This document shows positions 38,640-52,000 of a stretch of DNA of 64,000 nt, in pieces. The notes beneath the pieces are model-generated. The model was not told the origin of the DNA. It saw only the letters and a list, made by a program, of their open reading frames with translations, and did not search any database. Source of the stretch: Paralichthys olivaceus. Taxonomy: Eukaryota; Chordata; Actinopteri; Pleuronectiformes; Paralichthyidae. Numbering within the stretch: position 1 is the stretch's first letter; every line of letters starts with the position of its first letter. Both the position numbers and the translations under genes were made by a program. The stretch lies in contig NC_091099.1 in the NCBI RefSeq assembly GCF_024713975.1, forward strand, positions 17,465,501 to 17,529,500. Direction: 5' to 3'.

Positions 38640-39617
38640 CAAACCCAACACACAGGGATACAAAGATACTGGTTAATACATGTTTTCATTTCAGGGAAAG
38701 AAGTGCCGCAGTGCAACCTCACCACATCACACAAAAACAACACTGGAGCTGTTTCAGAGGAAGGAAATGAAATTCCACCCTCCTCGGGGTTTGCTGGTAA
38801 ATGCTATGCATCACCAATCTGGTATGATGACTAAATGAGATTGGTGACCCTCATGGGGCCAAGAGGCATCCAGAGGCTGTAGTCATCAATTTGGCTCTCA
38901 TCTCTCCAAGATTGGTGTCATCAAGCGTCCGAGAATCCAGGGTGAGTCAGCCGACGGTCACACTGCCATGAGGAGCAGAGGTCAGCCGAGACACGTGGAT
39001 GAGGAGGACATGATGGCTGACATACATCATGTCTGAGCTCATCATGAAAGGTTCTGCACGTCTGCAGTTGAGGTTTTTACTGTTAGTATTGCAGTGAACG
39101 CTCCTCTGTATTCTTAAGTGAGTTCACACGTGGGGCATGGTGGGGCAATTATGCTTAATGGCAACAGAAGGTGTGACCCCATGAATATGTGCTATCATGT
39201 GCTCACCTCGGCAGAACGGTTTCCTGTTCATCTTGATGTGAACGAAAGTGGTTTTGTTGACCCGACCTAACCAGAGGGGACATTTTGGGCTTGTTATGTA
39301 TTGACTGATGACTTTGATCAGTTTGAAGTTCAAACAGGTGGGCAGAAAATGAGTCAGCAAAACCATGGGCAGCCAAAAAACCATCTTCTGAAGGAGTCAC
39401 TCCTAAAATGGCCGTTTTACTTCAGATACAGGAAGGAAAATAAGTGATGATTCATTTTGAAATTCTTCTTCACAGACAAACATCTGTATCATTCACAAAG
39501 TCCTGCTGGATGGATGGATGGATTAAAGGAAAATCTCATGTCTGTCTCATGCCAGTTAGTTTAGCATAGCATAAAGACTGGAAACTGCTAGCCTGGCTTC
39601 AGCTACTGTTTGAAGTC

Positions 39618-39649
<32 letters not shown>

Positions 39650-41020
39650 ATATATAGTATTAAATAGTGAATATTCAACTGTTGCTTTAAGGCGATAGCA
39701 GAGTGTAATGAGAATCGACAGGATCTGGTGGAGATCAGAAACCCAGTCTGGGCTGTGGGCATTTGGCCAGATGAAAGTAATCAGCTCCACCTACCTCAGA
39801 CTATAAAACACTGGACTGAAGAGCCTCAGTCCATCTCTTTGTCTATGTATAAGAATCTACGATCATAACACTAACATTTGTAATGATTATGAAAGATATG
39901 TCTCATCAAAGACTATAAGCTGCGTTTGTCATGTACCAAGACTTAAAGCAATCAACCTTTTGACACATGAGTCATACAGACACATTTCCTGGACTTGTCA
40001 TTTTGAAGAGGCAGCAAACACAAAACGATGGAGGTGGTTATGAATGAGGATGGATGAACAGGAGGAAGAGAATTTGAGTTGTTTTAGTCAAATATGGGCA
40101 AAATAAATGTAACAGTATATTTGCTGTAACCAGGGGATTTTAGAGACTTGCCGGTCCTCCGTTAATGAGTCTAGACCTTTATTGCCTGGTCTGAGATCAG
40201 TAATGGTACAAACAAAGGAAGACTTCATCACACGCAGGATTTAAATGACAGAATGAGGTTTGCAGGGAGTGTGTTATATATGTATGTAGGACAGGATCCA
40301 GGTGTGGTCACCTGACAGTCACATAAGCAACATTCACAAATGAGAGCAAGACAGTGAAAATTCCACACAGACACGCTTATACAGACGATAATTTAGTATG
40401 AAGGGAAGATGTCTATCCTTGAAAATCAATCTCTCAGTGAGTGGCTTCACATTGAGTCTGTGAGAACAGACAGGAGTGAGAGGCGGAAAGTGTTTTCTCT
40501 CATTCTTGTGTCACTGCTTGTAAAATCAACAGATAGTGACCAAGAGGACGGACTCTTGTTGGATCACCCTTCGTAAATAACAGGGTTGGTTAAATTCCTT
40601 TCCTTCTTCAACTCAAACTTGTCTCTCTTGTCTTGACTCTTTAGTGACTGATAGCAGACATGACAGAGATCAGTCTCTCAGCATGGGCCACAGGCGACCG
40701 ACTGATTCAAAAATAGACTGAAAGTGAAACTGCTACGTCACTTTCTGTAACACCCATGACACGCACTTTAACACGAGTTGTTTCAGAGTAAAAGACTGAA
40801 AGTAAAACAGCGTCTTTTTCTTTATAGCACCGAATATACAACAAATATACACGTACACAAGCACAGTGATAAACATCAACACTAACCTGTTGCAGATGAT
40901 CCATCATCCACCACACGACACATGATGTCCTCACTGCACACACCACTTCACACTCTCCGCTGAACGGCAGTCCTGACCCACACTGCACTAAACTGATATA
41001 CTGTACTGTAGCCTCTATGT
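38640..41020. other. Gene-poor spacer, no gene recognised
   Basis: Contains an (AT)n tract at 39618-39644. A minus-strand open segment at 39207-39402 has splice-like ends and is discussed as a finding. No known gene is recognised. Confidence 0.4.
39618..39644 (+). repeat. (AT)n microsatellite
   Basis: A run of about 13 TA units followed by A-rich sequence. Confidence 0.9.
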
Positions 41021-41022
41021 CA

Positions 41023-41441
41023 GTGTGTGTGTGTGTGTGTGTGTGCGTGTGTGTGTGTGGATGCACTGACTAGCAGAGGAGTTATAAGATGGAGATGCCA
41101 CTGAGAGCACAGCCCCCTCTTGCTCTCTCCTTTTCTCTCCCTCTCTCTCTTTCTCTCTCACTCTCTCTCTCTCGCTCTGTTTCTCTTTACAGTTAGTTCG
41201 AGCTGTTTGTCCATTTCTATGCCAGAGTCATTATTGTAACTGTGACTCAACACAAGCTCACCCCCGCCCCCCCGCCACACACAGTTTTAAGTGTTTAGTG
41301 TTAACCCTTAAATGTCACTGTCAAAAAACGTCTTCACTTTGTATGGTCTATGCTCAAAATGGTCAAGTATAAGTTTACAGCTTTATATACAGTCTATGGT
41401 TTACAGTGGCAGCTGCTTAATTGCTCATTCTCTCTCTCTCT

Positions 41442-41500
<59 letters not shown>

Positions 41501-41509
41501 CACACACAC
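41023..41509 (+). repeat. Cluster of simple repeats: (GT)n, (CT)n, (TC)n(CA)n
   Basis: GT tract at 41023-41059, CT-rich tract at about 41121-41178, then a TC run at 41430-41442 leading into a CA tract up to about 41509. The tracts generate spurious open frames rich in His-Thr or Cys-Val. Confidence 0.95.
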
Positions 41510-42329
41510 GCATATTCAGCATGACAAAGCATCCCTGATCTCACGAACACAAACAAGCAATTACACCCACACACTTCATCCACATAATCCAGATTTATTT
41601 CCTGAATTAGACTCCTGACCTCCTCCAAATTAGCAAAAATAAATTGTGCGTGAAGAAAAACAGGAACATGTTAAACTGGCCGTGACTTGAAGAGTTCAAT
41701 TATTACCAGAACATCAACATGGCTTACACAAACTCTGCAGCTTCCTTCAAGTCCAACCACACAGAATGGGGGAATTCCCCAGAGAGAGCGGGAAAGGGAA
41801 GGGTGAAATCGTATCTGCATGGTGATGGTAGGTGAGAGTGCACGACTCACAGAGCAGGAATCTCACCATGCATTCCTTTGGTTTGACGGTAAATGGAATA
41901 ATTGTCCTCCTGTCAAAGACCAAAGGCTTAGTACAGATTTGGACACACACAGATACATACTGCCCCTCCCTGCATCCGTTCTTATATGGTGAGTCAGCTG
42001 GTTATATACCATGATTCACTGCCTCTTCTCCTCTCCTCTCTCCATCCTGACAGTGCCAGAGGAAGTGGCTGTGATGGCTGAGTCACGTCAACCTCTCACC
42101 CTGATCTCACCACAAGCCCCCCCCCCACCCATCACTGCAACATCACCCACACTTTGACCATCCTCCTGCAGTCATACGCACCTGTTACTGCTTCAACCTC
42201 CCCCCTCTCTCCAGCCGTGACACGTTTTTTCAGGAGCATGACAGAGCCAAGACCCAAATATAGTTACACATGTTAGTTCAAATTATATGTGCTATAGTTT
42301 GAATATTAAACTGATACTGAGAGGCAAGA

Positions 42330-42660
42330 GTTGACGTGGTTTGGGCATCTTGTCAGGATGCCTCCTGGGCCACTTCCTTCCGGCTGGAGACCCCGGGGTC
42401 AACTGAAGTCTTGTTCCACATAAACCATCAAACCTGAGAACACCTCAAGATCATCTAGGAAGAGCTGGAAAGAAGAGAGGCTCAGGAGTGGGATACCCTA
42501 CTTGGCCAGTTACCTCTATGAGCCAAGCCAAGATAAGCAGAAGAACCCACAGCCATAGAATCATGAAATCCTGGACGTCCACAGACCCGTGACTGGCCTC
42601 CACCTGCAAGCCAACACCCTGACCATCCTCCCCAGTCCTCACCGGCTGCTTCATCAGACT
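42330..42660 (+). mobile_element. Decayed LINE 3' coding end, copy 1
   Basis: The frame starting near 42331 reads ELTWFGHLVRMPPG followed by GWRPRGQ, the C-terminal signature of an abundant teleost non-LTR element. Further down, a GAAGAGCTGGAAAG motif matches the usual end of that ORF. Stops and shifts break it. Confidence 0.7.
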
Positions 42661-44385
42661 ACATCACTGCTATGACAGATAGAGAGACTGAAATTATATA
42701 AATCCTCAGTTCACTCTCTTTCTGCTCGTTATCTGTCTCTGATAATATCATTCTGACGGACCAGCTTTCAGACATGAGCCTTATCGAGACGGTTTCAGAA
42801 CAGATCTTGGTGTCATGACCCAGCCTGATGAACTGTCTTGTACCTCACAGTCTGCACTGAACAAAGAGCTAAATTAACATAGTCTGAGTTTTGTACTTCT
42901 GTTCAAGCAGAAGTTGAAGACTCAGAGTGGAGCTCTATTATATTTCCTGAAGAAGATATGATGTGATTGCTGGGAGCTTACTTACTTACATACAGCCACT
43001 GACACTGGCATCTACTGCAGCTTCCAGGTGCAAAAGATATTCTTAATAGTCAATAACTTGTTGATGTCTAAATAAAGGTTTAAAAGACACTGATGCTTGT
43101 TTTACTCTTTGGGTCTTTTTAGGGTGATGTGCATCACTATGATGGTATATTAGTCAGATACTATAATGAATAAGCCAGCATCACAGTGTGGATGGAAGTT
43201 ACAGATCAGTACAAAAAAGAACGTGAGGAGAGTTTCAAGGACATTTTTTTCTTCCTCTCTGCCTTGTATTTTATACACATTTAAAAAGTTACACAACCAG
43301 ACACAGATACATGGATACACGTGTGCCTCTGTGTATTATAGGTGGATGTAGATGTGTACATGACCCGTGCGTGGGCGTTGTGGTAATGTTAAGGTAACCA
43401 TCAGACGTCACACTCTGCCTCTCGTGGGTTCAGCAAGGTAACATGGTGACAGGAGAAAAACACAAGCACACTCAAACGAACCACAGGCAGTGTTATGTAA
43501 CAGTTCTACTCAAGTCTGCAGGTTTAAGACACCTCCTTGGTAACAATCACTATAGCACCACCAAGTAAAAGGACAGGATTGCATAATGACAGACTCAGTT
43601 TCTTCCAACAGCAGATAAATGCAACAGAACTGAACCCACGCGTTGAACATGTCATAAAGGTCATTCTTCTAATGTTTGGATCTGTATGTTTCAGCAGCCA
43701 TAGTTGTAATTAATAAAATGTGTGTGTTGTTTTGTCTTTTCAGCAAGGCCCCCACTCCAACAGCAAAAAGAGATGAATAGTTTCCCTTCAGAGGCGAAAT
43801 ACGACCTTGATTTTATCATGTTCTGAATCTGATTATGATGTTGTAATACGTGAAGCTGGTGGAGGAAACCAGCCAGCAAGTTGTCTTGATGTAAGCGTAA
43901 TGTAAATGATTTTGTGGTATCTGTGAGTAGACTGAGTGGGTGATGAGGTTACAGCGACAGGCTTTTTCTCTGTGGACTGAGAAACTGGGCACGAACACAA
44001 ACCGCCTACCTCCCTTTTTTTTTTTTCACCCGTTGTTTTTATTTTGTCCTTCGTAATATTCTCTGTACATTCATTCACCCACCTTCCATTTCCAAAGGGC
44101 TGTGGCCTTCAGAGACATTTAAATGCTACTCTACTTCTTTTTCTCTTCCAATCTCTTTTTGCCCACACAATATAAGCTCAGAGCGCTCACAGAAAGATAT
44201 TTACCAGACTGCAAACGTTTCAGAGAAAGAAATATCTACTGTGAAGACTGGCTTCCCCCCAGATTTGCAAATAATAATAAAACATTTTTTTTAAAAACAT
44301 ACTAATTGTATTCTTTCAGGAGCACAACAAAACCAAGACCCAGTATTTAATTTGCCAACATTTTACCAAATATAGTTAAAAAGCA
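42661..44385. other. Spacer without a recognised gene
   Basis: No exon or RNA gene is recognised on either strand. Short open frames lack domains. Confidence 0.4.
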
Positions 44386-44389
44386 CATC

Positions 44390-44540
44390 TAGTTAAGATG
44401 TCTCCTGGGGGCCTTTCTGTGGAGATGGAGACTCCAGAGTGGACTCAGAACTCGCTGAAGGGACTACATATCCCGGAGAATGCCCTAGGATCTTCTAAGA
44501 AGAGCTAGAAAGCATGGTTTAGGAGAGGTACATGGATGGA
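44390..44540 (+). mobile_element. Decayed LINE 3' coding end, copy 2
   Basis: It shares motifs with 42330-42530: AGATGTCTCCTGGGGG, GATGGAGACTCC and TCTAAGAAGAGCTAGAAAG. It ends in TGGATGGATGG, a frequent tail of this family. Confidence 0.6.
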
Positions 44541-46019
44541 TGGTGTTTCTTTTTATGATTTCAAGCATACAATTTTATGTATGACATTTAATTGTGTGTT
44601 TTACTGTTCTTTCAAAAACTTAAAACTGTGTTGTAAATCCCTATGGAGATGTGATATTATTCTTTCACTGCTAATTTCATCTCATCTGCCATTAAATACA
44701 ATGTTTTAAACAGAATCCCACAATGAGCAGCAACATCTGGAGCTGAGAGGAGTCATCAGCAGCCAGCAATTAGTTAGTGAGACCTGTCGAACCAGAGATG
44801 GACAAACGGGTCCTGGATCACGATGTATCTATATATACTATATATCTCTGTGAGGTTTACTTTCTCTGTCCATTCACCTGAAGGAACACGTAATCTGACA
44901 CGAAGATAGATACAGCAGTGAGAAGAGAGCAGGTCGCCCCCTACCTGAGCAGAGAAGGGGGCCACTGAAGGGGCCAGAATGTGGGTGCTATAGTTATTAG
45001 TAAACCTGGAATAATCTTTACAGCAAAAACCACATGTAAACACAACCCTGACACACAATCAGCAGTTGACTACTTATCATCGTCCAGCAGGCACCAACGT
45101 CTGCTGTTTCTAGATATGACCCTGATGACAGAAGTGACTGAGATTGAATCATAGTAATAAAGATGCAGGTTGTAAAATAATAATAAAACACTCCCTGCTA
45201 AAAACTCCCCAAAGAGCTGAAGGGAACTCCAGTTGAATCATTCAGAGTGATCACCTAAGTCATTAAGATTCATCCTCTGAGTAACATGAATGTCTGCACT
45301 AATGATCATTTCTCAGTAGCAGCACATAAGTTAAAAACAACCCTTTAATAATTTCAGCCTATTAAACTGACTTTCTAATAAACTCTTGATTCTTGTACTT
45401 CATCTAAATTCATCACAGAAAACAATCACCTGCATTTTATTTTCTCAAGCTGCGAAATAAAGAAACTAATTTTAGATCAAACAAAACCTTTTTATTATTT
45501 TGTGCATTCACCAGACTTTGAGGGTGAGAAGTTGAAGGGGATTCCCTGAAATCATCGACGTACATAAACTTTAACAAGCAACAGGTCTTTGTTATATCAC
45601 ATCTCTGCTCCTCTGTTCTCTCATGCATCTGCAGTCTGATTATTAGCTTCAAGGCACACATACATATTCAGTATACACTGCTTCTCATACAAATATCTTG
45701 TTCACACTCAAAATGAAAACCATGTGCAGCAAACTTCACCCTAATGCTCCTTTGTTATTTTTCTGCCTTGTTAACATAGACAAGCACTTAGAAATATCCT
45801 CCTGTCATGTTGTGGTATTGGCACAAAAAGTTTAAGGATGATCCCAAGAACCAACAAGGTCACAGACATGAAGTGTAAAATGAAACTGTGTTTGTGACAC
45901 CAGTACCAGACCAGACAAGTCACTTTGAGGGTATGTGGCACTTTTTCTATTTCCTTGTCCTTCATCGTTTGTTCACTGCAACAGTAAATATGTCAGACGT
46001 CTTCATCGCGTGGTTCATT
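44541..46019. other. Spacer and probable chchd3 3' UTR
   Basis: No coding exon is seen. A minus-strand AATAAA at 45491-45496 lies about 530 bases past the chchd3 stop and is a reasonable polyadenylation signal. Confidence 0.4.
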
Positions 46020-49000
46020 TTAACCTCCAGTGCTCAACTTATTCTGTAGATGGAAAGAAAACAAGTTATAACCAATCATGAAGAGAAATAATAAAAAGTC
46101 AAATGTGACAGTAGATGCAGAGTCATACTTTCTTGGCGTTGTCCACACACTGCATGTAGGCTGAGGCTATGCTCGAGCAAGACAGAGTTTTTCCTGTGTT
46201 GTCCTTGTAGCATTTTAGAATCTGACTTTGCAGGTCTCCACACACCGGCTGCACGTCGAAGCGCCTGAGAGGGCAGAGGCACAGAAGTGCAAATGTCAAA
46301 CATCACGCTGGTTCTGTGGTTAATGTCACCTAGCAGACAAACTACACTATTGTCACATGTGTAATGTTTAACTTTTTGCATAGGTCACTGCACTCTGTAA
46401 GCTCACCAAGCACAACAGTCATCCCAAAATAAATTTGTAGAAACAGTATTAACATAAATGACTCACGCAAAACGCTGGTGTGTCTCCTCTTTGCCCTTCT
46501 GGAAGCTCTCTGCTGTCACTTTATAAAACTCAGTGCACTGTCACAGACGTAAACACAACACACATCACCATCCAGATCAAATACCAATCAAAAAATCTGA
46601 AAAGAAACTCATATAATTCTTCTATTTCCTATTCTTATCATTATTTTTTCAAACCTTGTATAAGCAATTGCATAGGTGAGGAGGTAAAATGTAAAAACTG
46701 CTCTTTCATTCTTTCTTTTGTTAGAAAAATAAATCATTGAATAAGGTCAAATCTGTCAAGGCAACGCAGAGTTGTCTTTGCTGTGTCACAACTAGAGGCA
46801 AATTAATCACAGAGAGTTCGAACTAAAATACACAAAGAGAGAAAGTAAGAAACAACATGCACATTTTGAAGTCAATCACAGCTGTGTAATATTTTCATTT
46901 GTTTAAAACATTAACATGAGTCACATATACAGCAATTTCCAGTTTATATTGCTTTGTTAAACAGTTTAATAATCTAGGTGTAGTTTAACATTAATCTGGG
47001 TCATAGCACCACATAGTGGTAAAAACTGATCCATGCAGCTTAAAATAAATGAAAAGTATCCAAAAAGTTCATTTACCTTGGTTTCAAGTTTTGCGATGTG
47101 TTCCTTGTAGAGAGTGTCTCGTTTCTTCAACTGTTTCTCCTTCTCCTCCAGCTGATGAGCCTGAGTCCATAAACAATTTTATCACATGAAGAAAACTTCT
47201 AAAACAAAAATATATGCTCAAACTCTACATTTCACCGTTTTCTTATTAGAATAGTTTAGAGAGGGAAATTAAAATGAAGACCTGGGTGTCCCTGTGCTCA
47301 ACATATTGCAAACGTGATGGTAAATCTTTCTGGACATGAAAACTACTACTACCAAAATAATGAATTTTTACTTGGTGCTGCTGGGTTTGCTGTTGCTCAG
47401 CAAAGTTACATAGCGTTGCTTAAATACCAACAACTGTTTTGTGTATCTTCTGTCCTTCATGCTTAATGTTGTATTGTCTCTTCTGACACCGTGGACAAGT
47501 CTCGGGCTGTTAACCTCAATGGGGTTTAGTTAGAGAAGAATGAAAGTGAAAGATTAAAACATGCATTCTCTCCCATCTTACCTTCAGCTCCATCCTCTGA
47601 AACAAGACAATAGGGCAAGAAAGAGAAAAAGTAAGAGGAGTCGTATTTACAAGAGATCCTCATACTCACAGTACTGTGCACAAGGTTTAGGACCTTTAGA
47701 TATTAACCAGATACTGAAACAGACTTAAGCCAGAAGAGATCAAGTTCTCTAAAGTGATTTGAAAAACCTACTGTATCTGCCATGTATCCTGGAGACCCGG
47801 AGCTGCTTTAACCCAGTTTTGTTTGCTGCAGTTTCATGAGGTTGATCGATAAATAAAACACTTTGATTTGAATGCATTCCAACATTACTTTTATGGACTA
47901 AACCTTTTGCACAGTACTGCACATAAATGACATGCATGTGTTTTTTTTCTGCTCACATAAAGCTGCACCATGAGCCTCTCGTCCGCTGTCCTCATTCGCT
48001 CCTTCATGATGGCGTCCGTCAGCTTCTCCATGTGCGCCGACTTCTCCGCCTCCAGTGTCTTCTTCACCTGCTCCTCCACCTGAGCCTGAGCTGAAGCCGT
48101 GGCCTCGACCTGAGCCTGAGCCCTCATCTCCTCCAGTCTGCATATGTACGCACACATCACATGTCAGAACAGTTTCTATTGTGACCCCATGACCTCTTTC
48201 ATACAGTTCATATATGATGAGCTGAAGCTGATGAGTTAGTAGACTAAAAATTCATAATTCAGCAGTAATTTTGACAGTTGATTAAATGTTTTATATATAT
48301 TTTAACTAGAAAGTGAAGATTTTCTGTGATATTTATTTTGTCTTGTGAAATGAAAATATATGGGATTCCGAATGTTTGTTGGACAAAATGTGAAGACGTC
48401 TCACTGGGCTCAGGGAAATTAACATTTTTACTCTTTTCTTACGATTTGATTACATTTAATAATTAAGAAAATTATTCAAGGATTAATTGTTAGTAACAAG
48501 TTTGACACTTAATGAATAAATGTTAATTCATTTGCTGCTTCCAATGTCAAGAATTAAGTTTTAAGAGAATACTGACGGGAAGTACCTGATCTGATCTGAT
48601 GAACATCATGTGATATTATGATCAAAAGCTACTCGGTGGATCTTATGATTGTTTTTCAAACAGTTTCTGCTTCTTTGACTGTATTTATTTTACCATGTTT
48701 ACAGAGGAGTTTGGTCACAAAAGATTGTGTTGAGCTTGAATTAAGTTCTACTTTATGTCACCTTGTCAGACACACAATAGACCACCCCTTCTTACTGTAG
48801 CAGCAGCTCCTGTCTCTTCTGGTTGATCTCGTCCTCCAGACTTCTCTGCATCTCCTCTCTGATCTTCTGCCTCAGTTCTCCCTCCACCACTTCAGGAGAA
48901 ACAGGCAACGCTGTTTGTCAGACGAAGAAAAAGAAGAAAATCAGGAATTTAGTTTTGAATTTCTATTCATCAGGAATATAATTAATATTACAAAGTTCTG

Positions 49001-52000
49001 GCGGATCCTCCATAGTTTGCATAAATTAATATTAAATACATTTGTTTCTCCAATGAGACTGTAAAGGAAAACAGCACTTATCTAGCACTGTCAGAATAAA
49101 TGTCTATTAATTATATTAATAATTTTGAAGGAATGCGTGTGAATGTGTTTTTTAGATATTTATAGCCATTTTGTCTTAATTGACTAGACAGTTAGAGTGA
49201 AAGGTGGAGACAGAACAGGGGAAAACACACAGCAAAGGGCTGGGTCATAAATGAACCCGTGGCTGCTTGATATGTGGTACCCGAGCTACCAGGTGATGCT
49301 GTTCCAACAAGTCAAACCTGTGTCCCTGAGCTCTGATAAACCTCTACAGGCACATGAATACGTCACAACAGTAGATATCAACGTACCTTTGGCCGGTGGA
49401 GGCACTGAGGTCACTTCATCCTCAACAACAGGGGGCAGAGACAGGATGGGGATGGACTCTTCAGGAGCTGTTTCACATGGAGGTGGCTCAGACAGAGGTG
49501 GCATTACAGGCTCTACGAGGGGTTCACTGACCACAGGGGCATCAGTGGGTATGACGGCCAGCTCCACACAGTGACAAGGCGGGCAGGGCTCTTCAAAGGT
49601 GAGCTCTGGAACAGGAGGGGGGGCTGCTACTGGCTCAGGAGGAGGTGGAACCAGTGCACATGGAGGTGGAGAATCAGCAACTGGAGCCACAGCTGGAGGA
49701 GAGGGAGGTGGTAAATCAACAGCTGGAGCCACAACTGGAGTCACTTCCACAGCTGGAGGAGAGGAAGGTGGTAAATCAACAGCTGGAGCCACAACTGGAG
49801 TCACTTCAACAACTGGAGGAGGCATATCAACAGCTGGAGCCACAACTGGAGTCACTTCAACAACTGGAGGAGGCATATCAACAGCTGGAGCCACAACTGG
49901 AGTCACTTCAACAACTGGAGGAGGCATATCAACAGCTGGAGCCACAACTGGAGTCACTTCTACAACTGGAGGAGGCATATCAACAGCTGGAGCCACAACT
50001 GGAGTCACTTCTACAACTGGAGGAGGCAAATCGACAGCTGGAGCTACAACTGGAGTCACTTCAACAACTGGAGGAGGCATATCAACAGCTGGAGCCACAA
50101 CTGGAGTCACTTCTACAACTGGAGGAGGCAAATCGACAGCTGGAGCTACAACTGGAGTCACTTCAACAACTGGAGGAGGCATATCAACAGCTGGAGCCAC
50201 AACTGGAGTTAATACTTCAGCTGGAGGAGAGGGTGGTGGTAAATCAACAACTGGAGACACAACTGGAGTCACAACTTCAACTAGAGGAGGCAAATCAACA
50301 GCTGGAGCCACAACTGGAGTCACAACCTCAGCTGGAAGAGGCAAATCAACAGCTGGAGCCACAACTGGAGTCACTTCTACAACTGGAGGAGGCAAATCAA
50401 CAGCTGGAGCAACAACTGGAGTCACTACTTCAGGTGGAGGAGGCATATCAACAGCTGGTGACACAGCTGGAGTCACTTCTACAGCTGGAGGAGATGAAAC
50501 CAGTTCACATGGAGGTGGAGCATCAACCACAGCTGGAGTCAGTTCTTCAGCTGGAGGAGGCAGGACTACAGGCTTCACCTGAAGATGTAAAATCAAGCCT
50601 TCAGCTGGAGCTGGATCAACAGGACAGGATGGGATTGTTGGTTCTGGTGCAAGTTCAACAGTGGGTGGAGGTTTAACTGCTTCAACAGGTGGGGTTGAAG
50701 AGACAACAGTTTCAAGAGGTTTGACAGCAGGAGCAGCAGGAGCAGCAGGAGCAGCAGGTTCAGCAGGTGGATAAGCTAGTTTCACAGTTTCAGAGAGAAG
50801 AGATGGAGCTGAAGGTTCAGGTGGAGCTGCAGCTGATGGGGGTGACTCCACAGGTGGAGGAAGGACAAAAGGTTTGACGACTTGTTCTGCAATAGGTGGT
50901 CTAGAAGTGGGACTTTCTGGTGCTATGACGAGGGGTTCAGGAGGAGGTAGATCGACTGGCCCTGCTGCAGGAGGAGGTGCAGGCTCCAGATTTGCTGCGA
51001 CTTGTGGAGAAAGTGAGGATAGAGGGGGAGGTGGGGCTGAGACAACAAGGTCAGGTAGAGGTGAAGTTTTTGTCTCTGCAGGTGAAGGAGGAGCAGGAGC
51101 TGTTGCTTCAGATTCCAGAGAAGTTGTAGGAAGGGAGTGAAACTTTACAGGAGGAGGAGGCACTAGTTTTACAGGCGGAGGAGGAGAAGCAGGTTCCATT
51201 GATGGAGGCGTGGATGGTGGTGGAGGTGAGATGAATGTAGCAGGAGGAGGTGTCAGGAGAGGCAGCATGTCATCAACAGAGGGGGCGGAGGGTGGAGTTG
51301 GCGCTGGAGATTCAGGTGAGTGTGGAGGAGGAACTCCATTCTGTGGGAGCTGAGGGCTGACCACTGAAGGCTGTTTCATCCGGTTGATGACTCGGTCTGA
51401 CAGCTGGAGAGAGAAACACACATATTTATTGTGGTGAGCGCCACCTGCTGGGCTCATCAGGTGTATTTTCAAAATAGATGCCAATTAACCTTTTGTCCAT
51501 CAACTAATTAATCGAGTAATTGTTGCACCTACAAAATGTGTATTGATTCATCAGTATTAACAATCTATGACAACATCACCTCTCCCCAAAAAGTGAAGCC
51601 AAAGTGTTTAAATCACCCGCTTGTGGCTGGTTGTAGTATATAAATCAAATACATTCATCTGAAAGTTTTTTTTTTTTTATCACTTTAAGTAGTTGTTATG
51701 ATACTGATGTTTATTCAAGTGTGGAGAATTTAGTGACATCTGGTGGTGAAGTTGCATGTTGCAGCTGAACACCCCTCACCTCCCCCTCCACTTCCAAACA
51801 TGAAAGAGAACCTGTGGTAGTCTTATGTTGACATAAAAACTCAAAAGGTGTTTAGTTTGTCCAGTTTGTTCTACTGTAAAAAACATGGCAGCCTCTGCAG
51901 AGAGGACCCGCTCCTAGTGTTAATGTAAAGTATTTAAATATAAAGGGCCCATTGTCGGGTAAAGAAAACAATAATTCATACAATAGAAGAAACACACTAG

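Noticed and set aside
40707-41628. Open frames rich in His-Thr, or Cys-Val, near 41 kb
   Set aside because: They are translations of (CA)n and (GT)n microsatellites.
49599-50676. Two plus-strand open frames of 327 and 343 codons
   Set aside because: They are mirror images of the chchd3 coding minisatellite. The open frames come from a stop-free 51-bp unit and there is no independent support for a gene.
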